Shown here: one piece after another, positions 26,527 to 35,263 of the stretch
Numbering within the stretch: the stretch's first letter is position 1
Layout: each line of letters opens with the position of its first letter
Assembly (NCBI GenBank): GCA_025370075.1
Contig: CP073016.1
Coordinates: 1,984,001 to 2,048,000, forward strand
DNA length: 64,000 nucleotides
Direction of reading: 5' to 3'
Origin: Chryseotalea sp. WA131a
Lineage (GTDB): Bacteria > Bacteroidota > Bacteroidia > Cytophagales > Cyclobacteriaceae
Notes under the pieces: generated by a model
Seen by the model: only the letters and a program-made list of their open reading frames with translations
Told to the model about the DNA's origin: nothing
The model's database searches: none
Made by a program: the position numbers and the translations under genes

Positions 26527-27919
26527 CCCAGATTTTGCAGTAGAACTATCCAGTCAGACTTAGTGGCAGGTTTATTTTTTGGACATTTGAGAATAATCCA
26601 TCATACCATTGCCTTCTTTTGAGTGGGACGGACATTTTCAGTACCCATTTTTGGGCTTCCTGCTCCACCCAACTTCCAACTGCAAAGCAGTTGAACCTTA
26701 ATGTGGAAAGCTTGGGCTGTGGCTGTTTTTGATGGGTTATTTGGCGGAACAGGCTCATCAAATTATAGGCTACCATCACAAAGCGCATAGCTGTTTCAGT
26801 AGCACAAAAACTATCCATGCAAAAGCCTTCTGTACCGAAATCTTCTTTCAACTCCTTGATCCTGTTTTCGGCATCACCCCTGCGCTTATATTGTTCCCAT
26901 ATTTCTGTTGCCGGCAGGGCTTGGTTAGTGACAAAGGCATGGTACCTTTTGCGGTACACTTTTTCGTCCGCTATGCCCACGCTGCTGAATAATGTCTTGA
27001 GCTTCTTACCCGTTGCCCTGGCCCTGATTTCTTCACTTTGTTTGATGACCACAATCCTACGGGCTTTGCCCCAGCCGCCTTGCTGGTAGTTTATTTCCGA
27101 TACCCATAAGCCTTCGCCTATCGCATTCCATTGGGTGATACCATAAATGCTGGCTTGTAAATTGGCATACAGCTTACAGGCAATGACGTAGGGGATATTT
27201 CTCTGCTCAATGAAATCCAAGACTGTACCGGTACAAAACCCACTATCGGCCCTGAACAACCCTACTGTTTTGTTTTTGAGGATGGCAAAGGTCTCTTCTA
27301 AAAAATGGATGCAGTTGCTGTTGCTCCCTGTATTGCCGCTGCGGTTCCAGCAATTGGCCACCATGCGTATGTCATTGACAAAAGCAAACAAGGGATGATG
27401 GCTGCCACGGCCAGGCTTCTTGGGGTTGTACCCTTTTTTGCTGCCTTCCTGTTCCCCGTAACGGGTGATCACACTGCTGTCCATATCCAACGTATAATTG
27501 TCGAATTGGATCTGCTCAAAAAACCACGTGTACAGTTCAATGAAAATTTGGTGGTTCATTGAGGGCGTAAACTTTTTAAAGAACCGCCCGAAGGTGGTCC
27601 CCGAAGCAACCCGCTTCCATCCAAATATCTGGCGCAACACTTCATCAACCCGCACCACCGCTGTGTGACTAAAACGAAAGCAACCAATCCAGATGCCCAC
27701 CCAAAAACTCTCTATTATACCCACGGCATCTATCCGGTTGTTACTCTTGCTCTCAGGCAAACCAAGCTCGGCCAACTTCTTGCTGATCCCAGTTTGGTCA
27801 ATCAATATTTTCATCTCTTTCATCCCGCCCCACGCTGTTACTAATTTATCGGTATAGTGGTGTTCCATATTCAAATATAAGACACCTTGTCACTATTTCA
27901 TTCTACTGCAAAATCTGGG
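26527..27919 (-). mobile_element. IS1380-family element, copy 1
   Basis: 1393 bp with inverted ends CCCAGATTTTGCAGTAGAA. It is flanked by GTGAA (26522-26526 and 27920-27924). It is inserted in the IS3 orfB. Copies of the same length lie at 39337-40729 and 44431-45823. Confidence 0.92.
26546..27874 (-). CDS. IS1380-family transposase
   Basis: A 442-residue DDE transposase. It shows GTTFGRFFKKFTPS near the N-terminus, the first Asp in YTLDMDSSVITRYGEQEGS, a second in FRADSGFCTG, and the C-terminal YKRRGDAENRIKELKEDFG with the catalytic Glu. Apparently intact; identical to the copy at 39356-40684. Confidence 0.9.
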   Translation of the reverse strand: MNMEHHYTDKLVTAWGGMKEMKILIDQTGISKKLAELGLPESKSNNRIDAVGIIESFWVGIWIGCFRFSHTAVVRVDEVLRQIFGWKRVASGTTFGRFFKKFTPSMNHQIFIELYTWFFEQIQFDNYTLDMDSSVITRYGEQEGSKKGYNPKKPGRGSHHPLFAFVNDIRMVANCWNRSGNTGSNSNCIHFLEETFAILKNKTVGLFRADSGFCTGTVLDFIEQRNIPYVIACKLYANLQASIYGITQWNAIGEGLWVSEINYQQGGWGKARRIVVIKQSEEIRARATGKKLKTLFSSVGIADEKVYRKRYHAFVTNQALPATEIWEQYKRRGDAENRIKELKEDFGTEGFCMDSFCATETAMRFVMVAYNLMSLFRQITHQKQPQPKLSTLRFNCFAVGSWVEQEAQKWVLKMSVPLKRRQWYDGLFSNVQKINLPLSLTG

Positions 27920-29552
27920 GTGAACGGGATTTTGAAGCAAGAGTTACTGGAAGAGGCATTCCCTGATTATGCAACGGCCCAAAAAGAAGTGGCCATTGCG
28001 TGCAGCACCTATAACCATCTTCGCCCACATGGAAGCATTGATAACCTAAAGCCTGCCCAAGCGCATCAACAAAGCGGCCCGATCAAGAAGCGGTGGACCA
28101 ACTATTGGCAGAAGAACAAAGGAAAGGAGGTCTCAATGGCATAGCCCCGCTGCGCGGGGCAGGTTTTAAAAGGCATAAAGGTGTTCAAAAGTATACCCCT
28201 CAAAAAAAGCCAAGCGGTTAAACTTGGCTTCTATTGAACAACATACTTCGTCACACACTGGTTTAATTCCTGGTAGGTTGCACCTCTGCAGGGCCTACTT
28301 CCGCTTTCACCAGTAACACAAAATTAAAAAATGTAAACGGTATTCAGGATTAACTTAAAGCTGTAAACTTGCAGTAGGATTCTTAACCAAATTGTGTAAA
28401 CTTTTTTCAGGACGAGACAGTTCTATGACAAACAAGCCATTGTCGTTGACAATCTTGCAGACTTCAAAAGACTTGAAGAGGTGACTTTTGTAAAGAATAT
28501 AGTTTGGAACTTAAAGAAGAACATTTCATACAAAATTGACTTACCCTTTGAAAAGGGGGCAGAAATTGTAAAAACTGAAAAGCCAAAGCAACTGACACAG
28601 TTTGTGAGTGACCTTCCCAAGTATTGGAATTTCGAAGTTTACCAATTGCCGACCAATCAAATACTTTTTATCTACAAGTCTGAATCTGAAACAAACGCGA
28701 CAATCTATCGAGACTTAAAAACTCTCGCATCAGAAAACTCTAGAATTAGCGAGCAACACTACGCATATGATGACGAATATTTGATGCAGCAGCTTGCGAA
28801 GGGCGATAGTCTCTCTGACTATGAACCAAATGAACACCTTGTTTATCCAAAGTATGTTAAGCAAATCATTAAGAATCATAAACTGAAATTGGTTCAGCAG
28901 AGAGTATTTGTTAATGATTTTTATGGAAATCTCTATTCATCCGAAAATGGGTACCATGTTCTTATAGATGAAGAAAATCAAAAGAATGGTGCTGGCGACA
29001 AAATGCAAATTCTTACACTAAGAATATACTCGACACTTGATGACGTTAGGGGTGCACAAAAAAATATGAACAATTCAAACGTGATTTTAAACCGGGACAG
29101 TCAGAGCATTTTTATCAACAATTATCTAAAAGATATGTCGACCAATTTCCGCAACACGTTGTTTCACTAATTGACAGTTTGCCCATTGTACTAAACTTCG
29201 ACAAAGAGCAATTGACTTTGGACGAAGGAGGTATTGAAATTATTGATGAAGCATTAAAATGGAATGGGACAAATTTCAGTTTGTTTGAGAGTTGGTTTCC
29301 TTCTGCACTAGCTTACTACGGACAGTTTTTTATCACCAATAAAAATGAGGGTAAATGGACAGTAAAATTCAACAACGAAAATAAAGTTTGGATACCGGAG
29401 GTTTTACTGAACGACAATACAAGTGCTTTCGACAGCAATGACTTTTATAAGAGCATGTACGAAGAACCTATTCCTATGAAATGGGCTGGGGACTTTGACC
29501 AAAGCAGAAAGAAGTGGAAAAGTGAGAGGTAAAAAAACTGCCGCTAACACTG

Positions 29553-31289
29553 GTAGCTGATGCGCAACTCTTCAAAAAAAGGTGGGTTTAGGAAATTCAA
29601 GCCAAAAATGGCTTTATCAGGTTCGTTTTAAGGGACAGTGATGTGTGGGGCGGAAAACAGAGTGCGGAAAAATGGTGATGCCATAACCGATTTTACCAAG
29701 CACAGGAATGGCGATGAAAATGTGGCCGTGGTTTCCCCCAACAGTTCCATTTTCTTTATCATGGCAGTCACTTTTGGAGATTCAAAACGTAAATACTTTT
29801 TCAAGTTGTATGCCAGTGCGGCCATGATCACATGCTTGTTGGCTTGGCGTATGCCCCGCGTGTTCACACGCTTCATGTTCATAAAGTTGATCAACGTACC
29901 CAACACGGGCTCAACTGTTTTGCTGCGGATGCGGCCCATTTGTTTGGCATAGGGTGTTTGCATTTTTTTATGCATCACATCGTAGAGTGGTTTATGGATG
30001 CTGTCCTCTATCTTTTTAAACTTGGTGCTCTTGCCGCAACAGGCCACGCGCAGGGGACAATCTTTGCAAACCGATTCGCTGCTCCGATATGTTTTTTTCT
30101 GATACCCTTTGCGATCTGATCTTTCACCTTTGCAGGGCAGTATTGCTTTTTTCCCACGCTGGCATCCATACTGATCTTTCTGTTGATTGTAGATAAACCC
30201 TTCGCGGTGCGCTATGTATTGCCCAAAGTTGGGGATGTAGGCATCCACATTTTTTTCCTTCAGGTACTTTAATGCCTCACCGCTAGAGTAGCCGGTGTCG
30301 GCCGTGATTTCCTGTAGTGCCATGTTGTTGTCGGCTAGATTTTCTTGTGTGAGATCAAGGATATTGGCCATACATTGGGAGTCCCTTTTGTCAGCAAAAT
30401 CGGCACATGCCCCTGTGATGACATGGTGGGCATCGTCCACGGCCACTTGCCCAAGGTAATTCAACTGCCGTGCCTTGCCGGGCTTTACGGATATGCGCGC
30501 ATCAGGGTCGGTGGGGGAATGGTGGGTGTGGTTGCTCAAGAACCTGGGGCGTATCAAGTTGCCGTGTTCATCTACTTGCTTGGGGTTGGTATTGCTTGGT
30601 TGACCATGATAGGCTTCTGCCTTCCAAGCATGATGTTGATCTACTTGCTTTTTCTTTTCTGTGGTAACGGTGCTTTTCGCTTTGTCCCCATGCTTTATCT
30701 TTTCTTCGCTGCCTTCGTTGAGTTCATCGGCATAAGCTTGGGCATCGTCTGTGATTTCCTTTTCAATAAGGGAGCCCAAGCTGGCATTGGCTTTGATGAA
30801 GGCACTGTCGATTGCTTGCCGCTTGCCACGCACCATTCCTTTGTCAACACAGAGGCTGAGGATCTTTTTGAACAAGGTGATGAATACTTCTTCCCCATAG
30901 AGTTGGCGTGTTCGGCTGATGGTGCTGAACCAGGGCAGCTCTTCATCAATATCGTAGCGGAGGAACAAGCGCACGTCCAAACAGTTGGAGCAGTGGCGCA
31001 GCAACTGGCGGTCGCTATTGATGTTGTTGAAATATCCCACCAAGATAATTTTGAAGAACACCACCGGGTCTATACTTTCATTTCCCTCTGAGCCATAGTA
31101 CTTACTGGTGGCTTTGTAGAGGAAATGGAGGTTGAGGGCAGCGTCCAGTTTTCTGTAGAAATTGTCTTGGGGGACAAGCATGTCCAAGTGGACCTGGTAC
31201 ATGATTTTTGGTGAGAGGTCTTTTCGTCCTTGCATGGTGCAAAGATAATTTTCATTAGTATATTTATAAAGTAGTTGTGCAACAGGCAC
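29553..31289 (-). mobile_element. IS1182-family-like element, copy 1
   Basis: 1737 bp. The ends GTAGCTGATGCGCAACTCTT and the complement of GTGCCTGTTGCACAACTACTT are imperfect inverted repeats. Flanked by ACTG on both sides. It sits exactly four bases after the AAC of attC R''. Confidence 0.88.
29628..31235 (-). CDS. IS1182-family-like transposase
   Basis: A 535-residue DDE transposase starting at ATG 31235 (MQGRKDLSPKIMYQVHL). The longer frame to 31289 runs into the terminal repeat. It has a DUF772-like N-terminus (FFKIILVGYFNNINSDRQLLRHC), Asp in AIDSAFIKANASLGSL, Asp in EITADTGYSSGEAL and a Cys-rich segment SVCKDCPLRVACC. The copies at 35339-36946 and 50152-51759 have the same length and sequence. 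Confidence 0.88.
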   Translation of the reverse strand: MQGRKDLSPKIMYQVHLDMLVPQDNFYRKLDAALNLHFLYKATSKYYGSEGNESIDPVVFFKIILVGYFNNINSDRQLLRHCSNCLDVRLFLRYDIDEELPWFSTISRTRQLYGEEVFITLFKKILSLCVDKGMVRGKRQAIDSAFIKANASLGSLIEKEITDDAQAYADELNEGSEEKIKHGDKAKSTVTTEKKKQVDQHHAWKAEAYHGQPSNTNPKQVDEHGNLIRPRFLSNHTHHSPTDPDARISVKPGKARQLNYLGQVAVDDAHHVITGACADFADKRDSQCMANILDLTQENLADNNMALQEITADTGYSSGEALKYLKEKNVDAYIPNFGQYIAHREGFIYNQQKDQYGCQRGKKAILPCKGERSDRKGYQKKTYRSSESVCKDCPLRVACCGKSTKFKKIEDSIHKPLYDVMHKKMQTPYAKQMGRIRSKTVEPVLGTLINFMNMKRVNTRGIRQANKHVIMAALAYNLKKYLRFESPKVTAMIKKMELLGETTATFSSPFLCLVKSVMASPFFRTLFSAPHITVP

Positions 31290-31412
31290 ACTGTATTTGC
31301 GTCAAGCGGGGTTGACGCGTAATCCAACGTTTTCGTACCTTTAGTGCGTTCGGTGTCGGGGACACCACGCGGCTTCGAAAGCCCCGCTCGAACGCAAATA
31401 CTCACGTTATGC

Positions 31413-31588
31413 ACAATGCCGCGGACAGATTCGGTACTTCGAACACTGGCACATTTGCTTGCCACACATTCCAGCGCGACACCAAAGCAAGCAAAAGAGC
31501 CAATTTGTGTTGACTTTGAATAATTTAAATTACAACTAAACAATAGTTTTGCGTGTCTATTTATTAACTTCGTCTAAAACTTAAGAGC
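31413..31588 (+). promoter_or_regulatory. Conserved leader of protease cassette 2, with hairpin
   Basis: Near-identical to 20066-20160: CACAATGCCGCGGACAG, then a hairpin at 31446-31503 (TGGCACATTTGCTTGC / GCAAGCAAAAGAGCCA). The downstream genes are unrelated to those of cassette 1 apart from general type. Confidence 0.5.
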
Positions 31589-31990
31589 ATGAAAACAAGA
31601 TTTAGGTATTTTATTCACCTCACTTCAATATTATTCGCTGTTGGCTGCGATAGTGAGAAGGCAATAACCAAGGATTGCGTGAAAGGCCAATACACTGGCA
31701 ATTACTGCGAAGGCATTGTTGTTAAAATATTAGATGACCATAAAATTGGTAGGAACTGGGACAGTATGGATGGTACAGTTTCTTATAGCAATTCAATTGT
31801 GGCAAGCGTGGATTCCTTGTTGTTGAAATCTTTAAGTAATCCGACCTCCTATTTCTCTAAGGACTCTATTTTTTATTTCCAATACAAAGAGGGAGGTTAT
31901 GCGAGAAAGCAATATAACATTTGTGAGCCATACTCATTCGTAACAATTTCATTTGTATCAAAAAATCCTTGTCCTAAGAATGAAAACTAA
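31589..31990 (+). CDS. Small lipoprotein, first gene of protease cassette 2
   Basis: A 133-residue protein with signal MKTRFRYFIHLTSILFAVGC (lipobox AVGC). The mature part has six Cys (DCVKGQYTGNYCEGIVVKIL, YNICEPYSFV, NPCPKNEN), suggesting disulfides. Its last codons overlap the start of the protease gene by 11 bp, so coupled translation is likely. It has the same position and size class as 20283-20681. A cognate inhibitor or chaperone role is inference only. Confidence 0.62.
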   Translation: MKTRFRYFIHLTSILFAVGCDSEKAITKDCVKGQYTGNYCEGIVVKILDDHKIGRNWDSMDGTVSYSNSIVASVDSLLLKSLSNPTSYFSKDSIFYFQYKEGGYARKQYNICEPYSFVTISFVSKNPCPKNEN

Positions 31991-34229
31991 AACGAATCTC
32001 TCTCTATATTTTTGTCTATTTTTTCTGCTGACTTCTGTTCTTTGTGCTACTGAGTTGAAAGCTCAAATAAGGAACAAAATTGTTTCTGGTGAGAAGCAGT
32101 CAGAGATTGGAACTCTATCTGTAAAGGCATCAAGAATGCGGAACTATGAGTTGCCAAATATTGACTTGAAAAATCTATTAAAAGAGGACTCTCTTGAACG
32201 TACACAAGGAAAGCCATTTCGATTTGGTAAAGCTGTGGAGGTCGATATTGATTTTATCAGAGATGCGACCAAATTGACAATTGGTGACTCAAGTATCTTT
32301 TTTTACAAAATTTCATCAAAGAAGGCTTATAGCATTAACTTAATTTTCGATCGCTTTAGTCTTGCTAGCAATGCATCTCTAGAAATCTACAATAATCAAA
32401 AAACAATGATCTATGGTCCAGTGACCAGTAAAAACAATCCATCAAATGGAGTCTTTTGGACTGACTTGATAAAAGGCGAAAGCATCATTGTTCAATTAAC
32501 TGTAATTGGTAAGGACACGCAACAAACTAAACTTCATATTGACAAAGTAATTCACGGATATCAAAATACTTTTGCTGGATTTGGTCAGTCCGCCAATTGT
32601 AATAGAGATATCGCTTGCCCTGAGGGAAATCCTTGGAGAAACGAAGGGAATGCAGTAGCAATGTTGCTTTTGTCAAATGGACAAAGGTTCTGTACAGGCT
32701 CGCTATTGAATAATGCATGTCAAGATTTAACACCCAATTTCCTGACAGCGTTTCATTGCCTTGATTCTGATGCTAACGGTGCACTCTCAACAACTGAACA
32801 AAATTCGGTTAACAACTTTGTATTCCGTTTTTTGTATGAAAGCCCAACATGCGGTGGAGTAGACGGGACAGTATTTCAATCAATAAATGGCTCCGCTTTA
32901 AGATCAGCCTTTCAGCCAAGTGATTTTGCTCTCCTTCTTTTAAATGCTCGCCCCACGGGGAATGTAACTTATGCAGGCTGGTCTAGAGCTAATATTCCAG
33001 CTACTTCGGCTGCATCTATTCACCACCCCAATGGAGATGTAAAGAAGATATCAATAGACAATGATGCTCTTGCGAATGTGGCTATCACGACAACTTGGGT
33101 TACTGATGTCTTCGGAAATCCAATCGTGCAATGCCCTCCTAATACGCATTGGCAAACCATTTTTGAAACCGGGACTGTTCAACCTGGCTCATCTGGGTCT
33201 CCAATTTTTGATCAGAATCGAAGAGTTGTAGGGCAGTTACACGGTGATTTCTTGAATACTAACAATGACTTCTGTGCTAATAGACGCGGTCACTATGGAA
33301 GATTTGATGTTTCATGGAATGGAGGTGGTACCGCTGATTCACAACTTAGTATTTGGCTTACTAATGACCCGAATGTTACCCAAACGAATACGATAACGAT
33401 TCCTTTTATTACAGGCCCTAACTTAGTTTGTACTACAGGCGGTCAATTTACTTTCAATAATCAACCAACAGGAACGACAGTTAACTGGACATCAAGCAAT
33501 TCTTTAGGATTATCAATCAACGGCTTGACGGGATTTGCTACGAGACAAAATAACTTTAACGGTCAAGTTACAATTACTGGAAGCATTGGCGGAGGCTTAT
33601 GTCCAATTTTTAGCTTGAATCAGTCGGTCGCTGTTGGTGCTGGAATAACTGACCCATTGTTTGAACAAAAGAAAGTACTGTGCCTACCAGGCACAAATTG
33701 GTATCAAGTGGACGCCCGCGTAACCTTGCCAGCAAATTCAAGTAATATCACTTACACATATCGTTGGTATATTGACAACGTACTAAAAACGACTATTACT
33801 AATAATAATTTTGCTAGTGTGCCTGGAGGTATAGTCGACAACCTTTGGCACACCCTCAGGGTCGAGATTTCAAATACGTGTACATCAATAAGTACAGCTA
33901 ACCAAGAAGGTCGCTTCCGAGCATCTTGTGGAGGTGGTGGAGGTCAGTTGAGAACTTTCCCAAATCCATCAAGCAATCAACTCATTGTAGAACTTGTAGA
34001 TCCCACCGTAGACAAAGAGACAGTATACCTCTCCTCGGAGAAAAATGCTTTAATAGCAGTGCCATTTACAGTAAAGCTTTTTGATTCTCAGGGAACGCTT
34101 CGAAAATCCATCAAAGGGGAATTAGGTGCATTAATTGTTGACACTTCTGATCTGCCCAACGGTATTTACTACTTGCATGCCCAAACAGAAATGGAGCGAC
34201 TGACTTCTCAGATTATTGTAAAGCACTAA
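31980..34229 (+). CDS. Secreted trypsin-like serine protease with T9SS sorting domain
   Basis: A 749-residue protein. A signal peptide (residues ~5-27, ending TELKAQ) and an N-terminal jelly-roll-like region precede a chymotrypsin-fold domain: His in LTAFHCLD, Asp in PSDFALLLLN and Ser in QPGSSGSPIFD, similar to lysyl-endopeptidase-type enzymes. Ig/PKD-like segments follow. The C-terminal T9SS type A domain starts FPNPSSNQLIVEL and ends SQIIVKH. Predicted extracellular or surface protease. Intact, unlike the matrixin of cassette 1. Confidence 0.85.
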   Translation: MKTKTNLSLYFCLFFLLTSVLCATELKAQIRNKIVSGEKQSEIGTLSVKASRMRNYELPNIDLKNLLKEDSLERTQGKPFRFGKAVEVDIDFIRDATKLTIGDSSIFFYKISSKKAYSINLIFDRFSLASNASLEIYNNQKTMIYGPVTSKNNPSNGVFWTDLIKGESIIVQLTVIGKDTQQTKLHIDKVIHGYQNTFAGFGQSANCNRDIACPEGNPWRNEGNAVAMLLLSNGQRFCTGSLLNNACQDLTPNFLTAFHCLDSDANGALSTTEQNSVNNFVFRFLYESPTCGGVDGTVFQSINGSALRSAFQPSDFALLLLNARPTGNVTYAGWSRANIPATSAASIHHPNGDVKKISIDNDALANVAITTTWVTDVFGNPIVQCPPNTHWQTIFETGTVQPGSSGSPIFDQNRRVVGQLHGDFLNTNNDFCANRRGHYGRFDVSWNGGGTADSQLSIWLTNDPNVTQTNTITIPFITGPNLVCTTGGQFTFNNQPTGTTVNWTSSNSLGLSINGLTGFATRQNNFNGQVTITGSIGGGLCPIFSLNQSVAVGAGITDPLFEQKKVLCLPGTNWYQVDARVTLPANSSNITYTYRWYIDNVLKTTITNNNFASVPGGIVDNLWHTLRVEISNTCTSISTANQEGRFRASCGGGGGQLRTFPNPSSNQLIVELVDPTVDKETVYLSSEKNALIAVPFTVKLFDSQGTLRKSIKGELGALIVDTSDLPNGIYYLHAQTEMERLTSQIIVKH

Positions 34230-34251
34230 CCCCTTAAAACGGGCTAACGAA

Positions 34252-34317
34252 TAACCACACCAATGCAGTGCCGCACATGCCGACACGCAAACCAAAGCAC
34301 TGGCATCCGTGTGGTTT
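34252..34317 (+). repeat. Conserved tail hairpin, second copy
   Basis: Outer arms AACCACACC and GTGTGGTT with loop GCCGACACGCAAACC. Relative to 22288-22355 the outer pairs changed on both sides (A-T to C-G), keeping pairing. Followed by GTGACTGCGGCACATGTGCATAAC in the same place as in copy 1 (22361-22384). Confidence 0.55.
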
Positions 34318-34341
34318 GAGTACGGTGACTGCGGCACATGT

Positions 34342-34471
34342 GCATAACAATGGCTTGCTTCAAGTGGGCGGGTCTGTGCGTCATCAAAATGTGTAGTTCT
34401 TTTTTATCTTTATCACGTGGGAGAGAGCGTAGGTTTTAATCGCCCACCTGCAGCAAGCCTAAACGTTGTGC
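34342..34471 (+). other. attC site, type B variant
   Basis: GCATAAC, then TGGCTTGCTTCAAGTGGGC, to GCCCACCTGCAGCAAGCC and core GTTGTGC. The stem has paired changes relative to other type B sites. TATCTTTA in the centre. Confidence 0.82.
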
Positions 34472-34496
34472 GCAAGGCCGGACAAACCAACTAACC

Positions 34497-34952
34497 ATGA
34501 GACTGACTAGCAACTTGGGAGTTTTAACTATCGGGACAATAATAATCGGTTGCGCAATTATGCCGCCAAGACGGCAATATGATAAAGAATCAACACAACA
34601 AATAATACCAAGAGAGTTACTTAACAGTCAGTGGACACTTGAGACCTTCGACAACAAAAAATCTGACTGCAATTTATTAATAAATTTTTACGACCAAGGA
34701 CGATTTACCTTTACGCTTCAAGGACATTTATTTGAGGGCGATTATTTGTATTACGTTGTAAAGGATTCAATAATTCAATTTCATACCCGACCTGTTGATA
34801 AATTTGCTTGGCCGACATTTGATTGCGAGCTAAAGCCTGACAACTTGGCTCGACATCTATCTTGGCGTGACAAAAGATTTAAAATCGTTGGCGACAAACT
34901 ATTTTTAGGGAATAGCGATCGTACGGATTTTTTCAAATTCAAGAGGACGTGA
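34497..34952 (+). CDS. Small cassette lipoprotein
   Basis: A 151-residue protein with signal MRLTSNLGVLTIGTIIIGC (lipobox IIGC). The mature part (LLNSQWTLETFDN ... RFTFTLQGHLFEGDYLYYVV ... RFKIVGDKLFLGN) resembles lipocalin-like small lipoproteins: a beta-rich fold with Trp near the start. One-gene cassette bounded by GTTGTGCGC / GCGCACAAC. Confidence 0.6.
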   Translation: MRLTSNLGVLTIGTIIIGCAIMPPRRQYDKESTQQIIPRELLNSQWTLETFDNKKSDCNLLINFYDQGRFTFTLQGHLFEGDYLYYVVKDSIIQFHTRPVDKFAWPTFDCELKPDNLARHLSWRDKRFKIVGDKLFLGNSDRTDFFKFKRT

Positions 34953-34963
34953 CAGGCCCATGC

Positions 34964-35093
34964 GCACAACAAAAGCTTATTGCAAGCGGGCGGGACTGTG
35001 CGTCATTGAAGTTTGTGGTTCTTTACATATCTTTATCACGTTGGACAGGGCGCAGGTTTTAATTGCCCGCCAGCAATAAGCTAAACGTTATGG
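34964..35093 (+). other. attC site, type B
   Basis: GCACAAC, then AAAGCTTATTGCAAGCGGGC, to GCCCGCCAGCAATAAGC and core GTTATGG. The TATCTTTA centre is present. Confidence 0.85.
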
Positions 35094-35252
35094 GCAACTT
35101 GTTTTGTTCTCGTGGGACTTTAGCTCGTTGACAGTTTTTCGTTTGACGTTTAAGTGCGCACTCCGTTGACAGGGGAAGACAGCACGTTGCTGAGAGTTTG
35201 CCGCATGACGACATCGGGACGAACTTTGTGGAGCGTGACGTAGGACAGCAGC
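35094..35252 (+). other. Tiny ORF-less cassette
   Basis: The cassette from GTTATGGGC (35087) to GCCCATAAC (35259) is about 170 bp and has no convincing gene on either strand. It shares CGTTGACAG/GACGAC-like motifs with the other ORF-less cassettes but is not clearly homologous. Confidence 0.5.
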
Positions 35253-35263
35253 CCATAACATTA

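Larger units (their letters stand above)
25843..28144 (+). pseudogene. IS3-family transposase OrfB, frameshifted and split by IS1380
   Basis: The first part (25843-26380) has VSDITYIHLNEGFAYLSLVTDAYSRKIVGF with the first two catalytic Asp region. At about 26380 the family sequence shifts frame to HDGLIHHSDRGVQYCC...GDPLENALAERVN. The IS1380 interrupts at 26527. The end (from 27920) is GILKQELLEEAFPD...YNHLRPHGSIDNLKP. Both lesions inactivate it. Confidence 0.82.
25451..28419 (+). mobile_element. IS3-family element carrying a nested IS1380 element
   Basis: The ends TGTCTCGTCCTGA... and ...TCAGGACGAGACA are inverted repeats, flanked by GTT (25448-25450 and 28420-28422). Without the inner 1393-bp IS1380 and its duplication the element is ~1.57 kb. 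Confidence 0.9.
25221..29532 (+). pseudogene. Secreted cassette protein interrupted by nested IS3 and IS1380, with a further frameshift
   Basis: The signal peptide MRQRLLIIFLTLITVDTFSQ is followed by ELEIIASDKTHVTVKI.... The frame reaches RLIVEF at 25450. Removing the IS3 plus one GTT copy rejoins it exactly as EFYDKQAIVVDNLADFKRLEEV.... It then runs to about 29058, where a 7-A run shifts the frame. The family sequence continues as KKYEQFKRDFKPGQSEHFYQQ... to QSRKKWKSER at 29532. Uninterrupted it would be ~450 residues, exported, of unknown function. Confidence 0.75.
29542..31412 (+). other. attC site, type A, split by an IS1182-like element
   Basis: The left piece CGCTAACACTG ends at 29552. 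The right piece from 31290, ACTGTATTTGCGTCAAGC..., runs to CGCAAATACTCAC and core GTTATGC. Removal of the IS and one ACTG restores a normal type A site. Confidence 0.88.

Noticed and set aside
30345..31091. 248-codon frame opposite the IS1182-like transposase (also at 36056 and 50296)
   Set aside because: It is wholly inside the transposase on the other strand and has no family signature; a shadow frame preserved by copying of the IS.
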